In this document: one piece after another, positions 49,447 through 60,168 of the stretch
How the letters are laid out: each line of letters opens with the position of its first letter
Position numbering within the stretch: the stretch's first letter is position 1
Source: Gigaspora margarita
Lineage: Eukaryota > Glomeromycota > Glomeromycetes > Diversisporales > Gigasporaceae
Assembly: GCA_009809945.1 (NCBI GenBank)
Contig: WTPW01000158.1
Location: forward strand, 561,124 to 625,123
Direction of reading: 5' to 3'
DNA: 64,000 nucleotides
Made by a program: the position numbers and the translations under genes
Notes under the pieces: model-generated
What the model saw: only the letters and a program-made list of their open reading frames with translations
Database searches by the model: none
Told to the model about the DNA's origin: nothing

Positions 49447-49817
49447 GAGTAGGGTGAATGTAGATCATTTTTAATAATGATTATGTTGTAATCATATGAA
49501 AACAGGTGATCGACCAATCAGGGTTGTAAACAACAACGATTAAACCAATCAGAATTAGTGATTTTTTGTGTGACCTAAGGAAATTTGGGGTCACCTAAGT
49601 TTTTTTACCAATATACAAAGGTAGATTTTTTTAAATAATATAGGGTTTAAAATTTTACTATAACTAACAGGAGAATTCAAATTATATACCACAAAATTTT
49701 GGAAAATACTGGCTATAATCTTGAAAAAGTTTAATTAGAAGCATATTTTTGCTTTCTATATAAAATTTTTTTGTACTCCGTAAATCATATGAAAATTGAT
49801 CTACATTTACCCTACCC
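49447..49817. mobile_element. TTAA-flanked MITE, copy B (371 bp)
   Basis: Same family as 13465-13833: the ends are GAGTAGGGTGAATGTAGATC and GATCTACATTTACCCTACCC, with TTAA at 49443-49446 and 49818-49821. It lies directly upstream of the MULE reading frame. Confidence 0.8.
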
Positions 49818-49833
49818 TTAAATGATTACAAGA

Positions 49834-50332
49834 ATAATGGCAGAACCTACAGTGCTTAAAGTGAACGATAAGTTGGGTCTTTAGAAGAATTTGAAGGTGC
49901 TATTAACTCTGCAGCTAAAGTTAGTGGATTCGTTTTTTCAAGAAAAGATAGTAATCTTACTGGACATAATGGCAAATTGCTTTTTATTGTCCTACAATGT
50001 ACTAAAGGGAGAATGGCGTAATAACAGGAATATAACTAAAGATACTCAGAAAAGAAAGAGAAATATTAGGTGTGATAGTTGTCCTGTTCATATTAGAGCT
50101 ACTGCAAAAAAATATTATATGAATGCAGATTTACTAAGCTTTGAGATAAAGTGAGTTGTTACAAAAGTAGTGCTAATTACTCCTTGCTAGAGTTGGACAA
50201 AGTTGCAGCTTTTTCTCAATATCATGCTATGAATCTAAATCAAAAAATCTTGTACAACAGCTGCATGATATTAATACTCCTACTTGTGTTATTACAGTGG
50301 CAGTTAATAAGATTATTGATAGTAGGATTATT
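49834..50332 (+). pseudogene. FAR1-like DNA-binding region of MULE
   Basis: Starting from ATGGCAGAACC and one frameshift, the frame reads SLEEFEGAINSAAKVSGFVF, then SRKDSNLTG, then LQCTKG, then TQKRKRNIRCDSCPVHIRA. The spacing of Cys residues after a K-R-K-R stretch and a C-P-x-x-I-R-A motif is characteristic of FAR1/WRKY-GCM1-type domains at the N-terminus of MULE transposases. The later part decays (DKVAAFSQYHAMNLNQKIL) before the LINE insertion. Confidence 0.75.
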
Positions 50333-51117
50333 TTTTTTGTTGTTAAAATGCCATAGTTGAAACTTTATTTAAGTAAAAACAAAAGATTTACATTTTAAAG
50401 ATTTCAAAACTACAATTGTATTACTGTAAAACGGGCACCCAATATGACTTTATACCTCCTATTTTCTATAAGTGCTATAATTAATTATTTGTTTTAGGTT
50501 TTTGATTGTAGTATTGTTATCTAAGTGGATATTTATATGAATATTATTAGGAGTTGCAAGAAGAAGAGAGATCATTGCCTCAAGTTCAGTTCATGTTGTA
50601 TCAGGATATGAAGTAGTTGCTGTATTGAATTTAATAGAAGTATTATTTTTACAAATCCAACCAATGCCAGATTTAATATTTGATAATTGTAGATTTTGTA
50701 TTGAAGCATCAGTATAGAAATGAAGTTCTTGTGAAATAAGATTTTGAATAAGTGATAGAAGGTTAGTAAGTTGATGTTAATAGGTAGCATTATTGGTTAA
50801 ATAGTATATAAGTTGTATTTCTTGTATGTGTAGGAATATAAATTTGTGGTATAGATTGAGAAGAAGTTGTAGTATTAGTAAGATTAAAAATATGGATTAG
50901 AGCAAGGATTTCTTTGTAATTTATTTGAATGTATAATATGTTTGATTCTTAGATTTGTTAATTTGATTATAGGGAAGATTAAATAAGAAAAAAGTATTTG
51001 AAGATAGAAAGATATTAAAAAGTAGTTGTATAAATCTGAATCTAAAGGATTTATATTATATGTTGTAGTTTTTGATAAAGAAGTTTGATGTGATAAAAAG
51101 AGATAATTGTTAGAAGA

Positions 51118-51285
51118 GGACCCCAGACATCTTTCATATAGGTCATAACTGGATTTTGGCCAATTTTGATCTAATTTGCTAAAAACAACAAAATCTATTT
51201 ACTTTAATAACCTCTAATCCAGTAATTAGAATTGAATAAGCTTTTTTTTATTAGATGCGCCTCACTGAGTGCTTTATTTTAAAAA
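51118..51285. repeat. Fragment related to the MITE at 59698-59989
   Basis: GGTCATAACTGGATTTTGGC and the following 100 bases, through GATGCGCCTCACTGAG, are the inverse of 59845-59980. Only part of the element is present, so it is a truncated copy inside the LINE. Confidence 0.7.
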
Positions 51286-51941
51286 AAGATTCATTCAAAT
51301 AAAAATTTTTTGGTTTTATGACTATAAGTAATAAGTAAATTTTGGGTAAATTTAGGAGACCATACTTTGGTTAGCCATGATTTAATATGGATAATACCAA
51401 TATTTTTAAGAATTGGACTAGAGTTAAAAATATGTTCAATATTAGTAGAACTTGTTTTTTGAATTAGATTGTTAAGGGTTGGTAGATTGAATGTTGTAGA
51501 ATTAGTAAAAACTATATTGTTAGTGTTTTTGGCAAAAGAAAGCATTTTTTTGGTTTGAATAGTGAAGAGATGGGATAGTTTGGTTTGGAGATTATTGTAA
51601 ATAATGCATACTTAAGAGATATTCAATAGAGGGTTGAAGTATAAGGTTGAAAAGTAATGAAATTTGCAAGGGTGTAAGTTTTTTGTATTTTATTAGACAA
51701 ATAAAATTTTTAATTTTGTTAACAATTATATCAAATGTTGGTTTAGTTGAACCATTTTCATCAAAATAGATACCTAAGTATCTAATAACATCATTAGACT
51801 TTCTGGATAAGATGTGCTGATTATTGAACAAAAGAGGAGTTGTTTATGATTTGTAGGATTTAGGTCGAATTTGATGTAAATCAGATTTTGAGGGATTAAC
51901 TTCTATATTGTTAATTTTATAGAGTTCAGAAGTATTGTTAA

Positions 51942-52449
51942 TTCATGATCCACCAGGGAACCAGTGAAAAATCATGTGATTTTTGGTGATTTTCACTATT
52001 AAATTTTGCCTCTTTTAGAATCTGGCATTTCCCTAAGGACAAATCAATTTCGTACTAAGTAAGCCTCCCTTATGCGCATAATAAATGTTGTAGAAAAGAA
52101 AAATACGAGCATAATAGTAGTTGAAATATTAAAATTAGGCCAGTGGTTCATGAGATATAGGTGTATTTGTCCTCATGACTATGTGATGTAAACAAAGAAG
52201 TAAACAAATAGTCGTAAAGACAAAAATGCCATATCCCACGATCTGCAAGGCCAATTTCAATGTTCTAACTACCATTATGCTTGTAATTTCTTCCTCTACA
52301 ATGTTTGTTATGTGCACAAGAGAGGTTTGCTTAGTACAAAGAATATTTATCTTTAGGGAAATGCCAGATTCCAAAAAAGAAAAAATTACATAGTAAATAT
52401 ATCCCGCTGTTTACTATGTTTTTTCACTGGTTCCCAAGCGGATCATGAA
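51942..52449. mobile_element. TTAA-flanked MITE with long TIRs, 508 bp, in the LINE
   Basis: TTCATGATCC and GGGAACCAGTGAAAAA at the left are mirrored at the right, and the arms continue (GAATCTGGCATTTCCCTAA with TTAGGGAAATGCCAGATTC). TTAA flanks both sides (51938-51941, 52450-52453). The minus-strand open frame inside (52374-52135) is a by-product. LINE sequence resumes on both sides. Confidence 0.8.
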
Positions 52450-53702
52450 TTAAGAATATTTTGCTTAGTTTTAGAGCTTTTACAAAGCCATGTTGTATCA
52501 TCCATATAGGCTAATAGTAGAATTAAAGTACTAGTAGTAGTAGTATTGGTAATTATATCAAGAAGAAATTGTGCTACAATTTTGAGTAGATAGTATTGGT
52601 ATTTTTAGTGAATAAAAGTAAGAATTGGATCATAGTAAATTTTTAAAGTAAAGGAGAGTAGGTCTTTTCTTGTTCTATTCTAGATTGGATATTAATAGTA
52701 GAAGTAAGACCATAAGCAGTAATGACTCTTGCTTGTCTTGATGAGTGTAATTTGGTAATTAGATTGATATCTGAATTAGGAATACCAATTCTTTTACAGG
52801 TATCTTGAAGGCGTAAAATATTGATTTTGTCAAATGCTTTGGACATATCTTGAAAAAGAATCCAAGCTTTTTTGTTGTATATTTTATAATGTTCAATAGT
52901 ATTATGAAGCATTTGTATAGAAATATAGTAGAAGAATTTTTAAAAGCAGCAAATTTTAAATTAGATAGAAGATTATTGTTAGAAATAATTTGATCAAGTC
53001 ATTAAGTAAAAATTTTGGTAAAGGTTTTTTTGAAAGGTTCAATAATAGAAATTGGGCAAACTTAATTAAGGGTAAAATCCCAGTTTGATTTTTTTGGAAT
53101 AAGAAATATATTAGAGAATTTCCAATCTGTAGAAACTTTTTGAAGTTGAAAGCATTTGTTAAAAAATTTCTTAAAGAGTGTTTGTACTTTGTAACTAGCA
53201 TATTTGATATGTTCATAGCAGGTTTCAGAAGGACCTGCTGCTTTTTGATTTGGAAGATTGCTTAAGATATCTTGCCATTCTTGATCTGTGATATTTTGAA
53301 ATAAGTTAAGATAGTGTTTTTCATATTCAGGATGTGCTTTGTAAAGAATTCAGAAGAGGATAAAATTGGTTGAAGTGGTTTTTCTTTGAATTATTCAGTA
53401 AAGTAATTATAAATTGCATTAAGAATTTCATTGTGTTCGATAAAGAGTAAGTTTTCAATAGATAGTCTATCAATATGTATATTATTGTATTTTTCTAGAA
53501 TTTTTTTATAAAAGAATTTTGGGTTTCTAAAAAAGATTGACTATGGTTTTCAATTTTTTGTTGAATTTCTTTATAGATAGTTTGTTGTTGTTGAATATTA
53601 AGAGCAGTCTTGATTTGTTGAAATTCTTTTTTAATTTGTGATAAGGTAGGTATTGGTAGTTGAAATAAGCAGTTAGTATATTATAAAGATAGTAGGATTA
53701 TT

Positions 53703-54853
53703 CTTACCAAAAATGTTATAAATAAACATGCTTGAATTAGATTTGCTCTGAATGAGAACTCTATAATGATTCTATACAAAAATTTCTAAGACTTCTTGAA
53801 AAACGTAACTACATGGTTGTGCTTTCAAAATCAGAAAAGGATACTTAACCCATCTTTTTTGCTTATATCAAAGTAGCAAAATGTGTTGCTAAGTGTTCTA
53901 AGGTCCTTATTATCAATTCTATATATAGAACCAATATTTATTAATACCCACTTGTCAGTGCCATTAGTATTAATAATATTAGTAATAATAGAAGAGCATT
54001 GGCATCTTACCAAATTGCGATGGCATGGATTGAAAATGAAAGTAAAGCATCATATACATGGTTTTTGCAAACACTTTGTAATAAAATTTATGATGCCTAT
54101 GGTTGTTTACCAAATGTCTTTATATCTAATAGAGATCAGGTATTAATAAATGCCTCTTCAAAAGTATTTCCAGAGTCTGATAAGATGTTGTATGTTTGGC
54201 ACCTTTTAGAACAAAATTTAAAAGTTAACTATCATAAACTTTTTAAAGATGATAATGATTATGAGGAATTCAAAAAGGAGGTTGAGGCCTTACGATTTAC
54301 AATATCTAAAGAAAAGATTTCACTGTCTTTAAATACTATTAAAAAAGTTGCAGAAAAAGCTTATTCTTCTAAAAAAATAGAATCATTTATTCAAACATGG
54401 ATGAAAGATTCGAAGATGTGAATTTTTGCCTACACTAAGCAATACTGTCATATAGGAATATCAATTACTGGACAGTCAGAATCATCTCATAGTGCATTTA
54501 AGTGAGCAATAGAAATGGCTAGTGACTTGGAAAGTGTTACTTATCAAATTGATCAGGCATTGCATTTAAAACATTTAAAATCCACAGAACACACAGGATC
54601 TAATAAAGTAGCAGTCATTTTATTTATTTTTACAATCCTAGATTTAGTGAGCTTATCAGAAATTTGTCAATGTGGTCAATTAACAAAATTAAACAAACAT
54701 TACAAAAATATAAAAAAACAATTAATTATAAGAATGCTAAAACTTGTGAATGCTTAATCAAAAATTAATTGCAAGCTACCTTGTATATACATGGTTCCAA
54801 AACATGGTCCAATTCCTCTATCAATTATTGATAATAGATAGCTACTTGAGAGG
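53703..54853 (+). pseudogene. MULE transposase DDE core
   Basis: After the LINE the frame continues. IINSIYRTNIY (53909-53941) is the first catalytic block, but the usual Asp is Asn (53915-53917). Then come ASYQIAMAWIENESKASYTW, VFISNRDQVLINASSKVFPE (second Asp), YVWHLLEQNLK and, after a stop, ISITGQSESSHSAFK (Glu). Further stops occur at 54419-54421 and about 54502. The F/Y-x-W-x-L pattern, the R-D block and W-H-x-x-x-x-N are MULE hallmarks. The loss of the first Asp and the stops indicate inactivity. Confidence 0.8.
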
Positions 54854-56617
54854 ATTACGGTATGATTCCCTGAAAGTTATTTACTACTATCTCATTACCC
54901 TGACACTATATCCCTGACAGAATGTTTCATCTACAGCACTTTTTGTTGACAGAATATTTCTTCGACATACTATATTTTTTACAGCTTCTTTTACTGATAT
55001 CTCATATTTTTGACAAGACATTTCTCTGACATGACATATTTCTAATTTGACTTTTCGCTGACACTATGTTTTATTGAATGCACTTTTTCTGACAACCCAT
55101 TTTACTGACAGCTTTTTGACCACTTTTTATTTAATTTCTTATTCAAATGAATTCAATATAGCAATATATGCTCTTTATTTAGTCTATGTGCATAATAATA
55201 AGTACCAACTTACTCATTTAATTGTTTTTTGCATTAAATATATTGATTATTTATCATACGGGCTTATGTAACACCCATTCTTTTTCACACATAACTATAA
55301 TTTGTTAAATGAAATATTTTAAAATAAGTTTTTACTAATTTTTTTATCTATATTAATTTAGTACGTGAATAATTAAATAGTTGTATTATTCATCAGTCAT
55401 TTAATTTTTTTGCTTAACTTAATAAGAATGATTGTTTCATCAAAAATTTCAATCAAGTTCTGATCTACATAAAGACAAAAAGTATTGCACACGTATGACA
55501 CATTGATTGAACTTTATTACCTTATTTTTTATTGAAAATATGCAGCATACATCAATGCAATTAATGTATAAACTGGGAATAGCAACTATAATTGCACTGG
55601 ATATCACTGTTATCAGTTAATTCATGATGTGTAGAATGAGCTGGTTATCTCCTGTACTGAAAGAAGCAGACCAGCTTTGATATGAAATTTTATGTTGCCA
55701 CAAAATGGCAGGATTCTAAATAGGCAGGAGGTATGGGTGTGAATTTTGGCTTCTGTGGACAGTCACTACTAACTTGCTCTGGTCATTGTGCTTCTCACAA
55801 TGAAACTATAGTTAGCAATTCCATGAATGACCAAAATAGGCAATTAATTGAGATTTCAAATAAACTTTAACAACAATTAAACTTATTCAATTTTTACGTG
55901 CCTATTCACATGCTATCAGCTTATCTGTTTATTCAATTGGTACTAATAGCTATTAGGTGGTGTGTTCCTGCTTGGCAATCTTTTCGATCTGCTGACTTTG
56001 TCAACTCAAAATAATGAAGATTGAGACAAATATCAGTAAGTACACAAAAAAAATAACCAAAATTTCACAAAATTGTGATACCAAGCAATTACTATAGTGT
56101 AACTAAAAAAGCTAGTAATATTGTAATTTACAAAAGGTATGTACATATATATATATGTATGTTGTAATAGTGAAAAATAATACCAAGCTTATAAACATCA
56201 AATATAAGTCACATTGATACAATCAACACATTAATACTAACTAAAATACTACTCTAACCTAAATTTTAGCAAATTTATATTTCTTAAAATATCTAATGTT
56301 ATATATAAAATTCAGTGAGATTTCTTGTTGGGAAAACTTCTTGTCAGAGAAATTTCTAATTGGAAAAAGAATCTGTCAGAAAAAGAGATATTGGAAATAT
56401 GTCATGTCAGAAAAATATTCTTTCTGCAATACATCATATTAGTAAAATGACCTTTCGAAAATATGTCCTGTCAAGAAAAGGAGATGTCGAAAACATGGTA
56501 TGTTGAGAAAATATTCTGTCAACAAAAAGTGCTGTAGGTGAAACATTCTGTCAGGGATATAGTGTCAGAAAAACGAGATGGCAAAGCACTAACTTTCAGG
56601 AAATCAAGCAACAACCC
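54854..56617. mobile_element. 1.76-kb foldback with TGACA-rich arms, in the MULE
   Basis: The arms of about 260-300 bp are inverted: CCTGAAAGTTA, then CTGACACTATATCCCTGACAG, then CTACAGCACTTTTTGTTGAC on the left, mirrored on the right. The flanks TTGAGAGG (54846-54853) and TTGAGAGA (56618-56625) match at 7 of 8 bases, and the MULE frame resumes at the second (LLERHNIIELPRPSK). The centre (55120-56310) has no supported gene. The arms are made of degenerate TGACA and CTGAC words, like the arms at 59375-59672. Confidence 0.78.
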
Positions 56618-56909
56618 TTGAGAGACATAATATCATAGAACTGCCACGTCCTTCAAAGTCTAGTATTGTTGACTCTGAGTTTTATGATACTTTGTTAATA
56701 CAGAAGAAAAATTTTAACAAATGCCTAATAATATTATTAAAACAGAGTTTGTTGCAAAAATCTGTCAAGCAATAAATATGCCATCATCTACTCCTATCAA
56801 GCTGCCACAAAAAATAGTGCACAAGTCAAGTACTAAACAGGGATTGCTTCTGAGTGAATGTCATGATACTGCTGCAAAAAAAAAAAAAAACAATTGGACA
56901 GTATTATGA
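56618..56909 (+). pseudogene. MULE transposase C-terminal segment
   Basis: Readable as IIELPRPSKSSIVDSEFYD, then KTEFVAKICQAINMPSS and KLPQKIVHKSSTKQ, with one frame change near 56720. The basic stretch ends in an A-run at 56878-56890. The position between the DDE core and the OTU domain supports one continuous original ORF. Confidence 0.6.
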
Positions 56910-56964
56910 AATTTAAAAATATAACCAACTAGCAGCAAAGTATACCTTTAAATCAAATTTCTAA

Positions 56965-57470
56965 TTATAAGATATAGAGGCAGACATTCATAAGTTTATG
57001 CAAGAACATGTTTTAGAATATTTTAATGTAGCAAAAGATGGAAATTGTGATTTCTATGCTATTGCTGTATCAATTAGAAAGTCTAAAAAATATTGGCCAG
57101 ATATTCAAAAAATTATCTATAATAAGCTTTGTATTTATAAATCATATTATGTTTAAGTATTTCTGAAAAAAGAAAAAAAATATAATGAACTATTATATAT
57201 AACACAATGGGAAGATGGCCTCTGCATTAAAGATCACTAGAGGTCTATGGCATCATTTGGATATGCTATTGCTAATGCATTTCAATGACCTGTTCATTAT
57301 TTTAGCAAGTACACACTCTTACATTTCTTCCTGATAATACAACGCTAAAATGAAATACATCAATTGTCTTTGCTTACATTCTTGAAAGACAGCATTTTAT
57401 AGCTATAAAACTCAAACCAAATGTGCTCATTCATCCTATTATGAATAGCTAGAAAGATATATGTTCTAAA
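56965..57470 (+). pseudogene. OTU-type cysteine protease domain
   Basis: FMQEHVLEYFNVAKDGNCDF and YAIAVSIRKSKKYWPDIQ give the OTU active-site motif D-G-N-C with its Cys nucleophile. Downstream, VFAYILERQHFIAIKLKP provides the H-F motif expected for the catalytic His. Between them lie two stops and a frameshift (near 57155-57290). OTU enzymes cleave ubiquitin-like conjugates. Here the domain is decayed and follows the MULE transposase in the same direction, so it was probably part of the element's protein. Confidence 0.75.
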
Positions 57471-57709
57471 CAAAGCAAGCTGTAGAAAAATCTATTTGTA
57501 GAAAGAATTGCTCATTTTAAGAAAGGATAAAGAAGAACGTAATTATTTGCAAAAAGAAAATTTGAAATAGCATAATATAACAGAAGTCTGGTATTGTATA
57601 ATCCAAATTGATGCTTTTATATAGGTTTGGATCCATTATATAATAGATATTGAATTTAGTATGCAAGATATTTTGTTGAAAAAACAATAAGGGATCCAAA
57701 CCCCATAAG

Positions 57710-57930
57710 TAGGGTTCCGTAATTTGATTTGATCAAATTCAAATCTGGCCAAATTTGATTTGATTTGACAAATATTTGATTTTATTTGAAAATTACTATT
57801 AAAAATTCAAATTCAAATCAAATTCAAATCCAAATATTTGAATCAAATCAAATTCAAATCAGGATCAGTTTAATTTGATCAAATTCAAATTGACCCAATA
57901 TTTGATTTGATTTGAATTTGAGGAACCCTA
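57710..57930. mobile_element. hAT-like MITE made of AAATC/TTTGAATT repeats, 221 bp
   Basis: The ends TAGGGTTCC and GGAACCCTA are perfect inverse copies, with CCCATAAG duplicated at 57702-57709 and 57931-57938. The interior is the same short-repeat type as 29439-29724, and long stretches match it directly or inverted. Confidence 0.9.
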
Positions 57931-57938
57931 CCCATAAG

Positions 57939-59370
57939 TATCTGATATTTGGTATACATAGCATCATAATACAAATTTTAGATAATGCACATATATTGTA
58001 CATATAAATATATTTGTCAAAAAACTATATACATATTTTCTCTTTAACATGAAAAATTAAAATCTTTAAAAGAGAAAGTTTATCAAATGTACTATTTAAT
58101 TTGTGTTAGATATTTTTGATAATGACCTACCCCTGTATTTTACTTTGAGTGAATACTAAATTGATGATAATGCAGATATTATATCATGAAATTAATCATG
58201 TGATTAACTAGTACATGCAAAGTCACATGAATCAGTACATGTCCATAGACCATCCGGACCCCTCTAAAAAATCAGGTGATAAATGTTTTTACTCTTATTG
58301 TAGTTGTCTTTATTAGAACAATTCTAAATATCATTTGGAATTTGGTGCTTTCTGCTTGAATATTGACCTTTTTACATGTGGATTTTGTGCAATTTTTACT
58401 ATATAACATTAGGAAGTGACACAAATCAGGTAATTTTTTAGAGGGAGGGGGTAAAAAATGTTGAAATTATATATAGAAACCTGACCAAATCTATATTAAA
58501 GAGGGGAGGAGGGGGTAGGCCTCTAATAAAAAATAATCAGGTGATTAATGACACAGCCCTAAACACAAATCTTTATTTTTTCCAATTGTAAATCATTATT
58601 CTTGGTAAAATAAAACCAATAATTTTTATTAAAGATTAAAATTTCAAAATCAAAAATAATATTTGGATATTATCAAAATACTATTGCATTATTTTGTAGT
58701 TCTTTTTATGTCTTATAAACAAGAGCAAAAAATGCAATAATTAGTAGAATTTAGACTTGATTAAATAAGTTTCAAGAGAGTCAACTAATTTATCAACAGG
58801 TAAATTATTAGTATCCAGAATAAACTCAAAAACTAATTATATATTAAGGTTTTCTAAAAAACTAGACCTATATAGATATATCTAATTTTTAGAATCAAGT
58901 TAAAAATTTATATATAAAGTAAATTTTTGTCAAGAGTTCAAATTAAACACTTACTATAATGCACACTTTTTACTACTAACTCTATTATAATCATACTGAG
59001 GCTGTAAATATTTGCTACTTTAGTAAATAGATTTTCTTGTAAAGCCTCTGGCACTATATGGTAACATTATTAATTCTATCTTCTTGTTTAATATCAAATA
59101 TATCAATGATATAGAAAGACCCAAATTAGTAATATATATATTGAGTAAATTATCTTACAAAATATTACTTAAATACATAGCTTGATGAAAATAAAATACT
59201 TTAAGATTAAATACAATAAATATATTTAACTTATTTTTTTATTTCAGTTATTTGAGATACAGTTTCAAGATCTGATATGCACATTTCAAATTAGTATTGT
59301 TTGAAATTAGCTTTTTATATTTGGCAAATATAAAAGGCTAATTCTAATCTAAAATAGGTGGCAATTATTT
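57939..59370. other. No gene; repeat fragments
   Basis: It contains the reverse copy (58190-58262) of the repeat at 48672-48755. It also has a G-rich block pair, GAGGGAGGGGG near 58441 and GAGGGGAGGAGGGGG near 58501, each close to an ATCAGGTGAT motif. No supported ORF. Confidence 0.55.
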
Positions 59371-59374
59371 TGCT

Positions 59375-59672
59375 AACACTCATTTTACTAACATAACATT
59401 TTACTAACAAATATTCTCTGACAAGTTCATTTTACCGTTAGTTTATTTCACCAAAGCTCATTTTACCAACAAAGTAATTCTGGTTATTGTCATTAGGGTC
59501 AGAGTAGGGTCAGAGTAGAATTAGAGTTAATGTTAGTGTGTTTTTTAAAAAAAAACTTGTCAGTAAAATGGGCTTTGGTGAAACAAACTGTTAGTAAAAT
59601 GAACTTGTTAGAGAATATTTGTTGCCAAAATGTTATATTAGTAAAATAATTGTTGGTGAAACATTATGGACC
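59375..59672. mobile_element. Foldback with TTTTACTAACA-repeat arms, about 298 bp
   Basis: The left arm has CATTTTACTAACATAACATT and CAAATATTCTCTGACAAGTT, and the right arm is its inverse with a few changes. The arms contain a repeated TTTACTAACA word. The central part holds GGGTCAGAGTAGGGTCAGAG. No ORF. Confidence 0.7.
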
Positions 59673-59697
59673 CATTTAAAATATGCAATGTTCATCA

Positions 59698-59989
59698 GGG
59701 ACCCTGGACATTTAGTATAGAGGTCATACTTGAAATTTTTCAGCAAAAACACCTGAAATTTGAGAAGCAAAAAACTGTTTTTGGTGATTATCTTGGCATT
59801 TAGTGGTCCAATTTGAATGAATTTTTTTTAAAATGAAGCTCTCAGTGAGGCGCATCTAACAAAAAAAGGTTTATTCAATTCTGATTACTGGATTAGAAGT
59901 TATTAAAGTGAATAGATTTTGTCATTTTTACAAATAGGTAAAATTGGCCAAAATCCAGTTATGACCTATATGAGAGACGTCCAGGGTCC
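59698..59989. mobile_element. 292-bp MITE with 9-bp TSD
   Basis: GGGACCCTGGAC at the left is inverted to GTCCAGGGTCC at the right. TGTTCATCA is duplicated at 59689-59697 and 59990-59998, which favours a Mutator-like origin. A truncated relative lies at 51118-51285. Confidence 0.78.
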
Positions 59990-60017
59990 TGTTCATCATA
60001 TTAGATCTCAAAACTGT

Positions 60018-60168
60018 ATCTTAAATACTGCTTGGCAAAACTGATTTTGAGTTTTTGATTATGAATAATCAATTCTATTTTAATTCTATACTAAAAATAA
60101 ATTTTGAATGTCCAAGATCAAAAACTCAAAAATTGAGTTTTACTTGATTTTGCTAAGCACTAATTGCA
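60018..60168. repeat. Small palindromic relative of 44922-45451
   Basis: GCTTGGCAAAACTGATTTTG and TTTTTGAT pair with ATCAAAAACTCAA and TTGATTTTGCTAAGC. Probably an internally deleted copy of the longer element. Confidence 0.6.

Larger units (their letters stand above)
50333..53687 (-). mobile_element. 5'-truncated LINE, 15-bp TSD
   Basis: GATAGTAGGATTATT is duplicated at 50318-50332 and 53688-53702. The minus-strand 3' end starts with a T-run on the plus strand at 50333. Recognisable parts are a reverse transcriptase block (52912-52643) with WILFQDMSKAFDKI, motif C YMDDTTWLCKSS (about 52500, intact) and RNase H pieces YTDAS (about 50715) and ELEAMISLLLATP (about 50570). No endonuclease or ORF1 is present, as expected for 5' truncation during target-primed reverse transcription. 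Several stops make it inactive. A TTAA MITE (51942-52449) and an element fragment (51118-51285) are nested inside. Confidence 0.88.
49834..57470 (+). pseudogene. MULE transposase plus OTU protease frame, interrupted twice
   Basis: The coding pieces are FAR1-type zinc region (49834-50332), DDE core (53703-54853), C-terminus (56618-56909) and OTU domain (56965-57470), all on the plus strand. A LINE (50333-53687) and a foldback (54854-56617) separate them. At each junction, ignoring the insertion and one target copy brings the protein back into continuity. Internal stops and frameshifts show that it is dead. MULEs move by a DDE transposase binding their TIRs. The TIRs of this copy were not found. 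Confidence 0.8.

Noticed and set aside
52135-52374. Minus-strand ORF as part of the LINE
   Set aside because: It lies entirely within the TTAA MITE inserted in the LINE.
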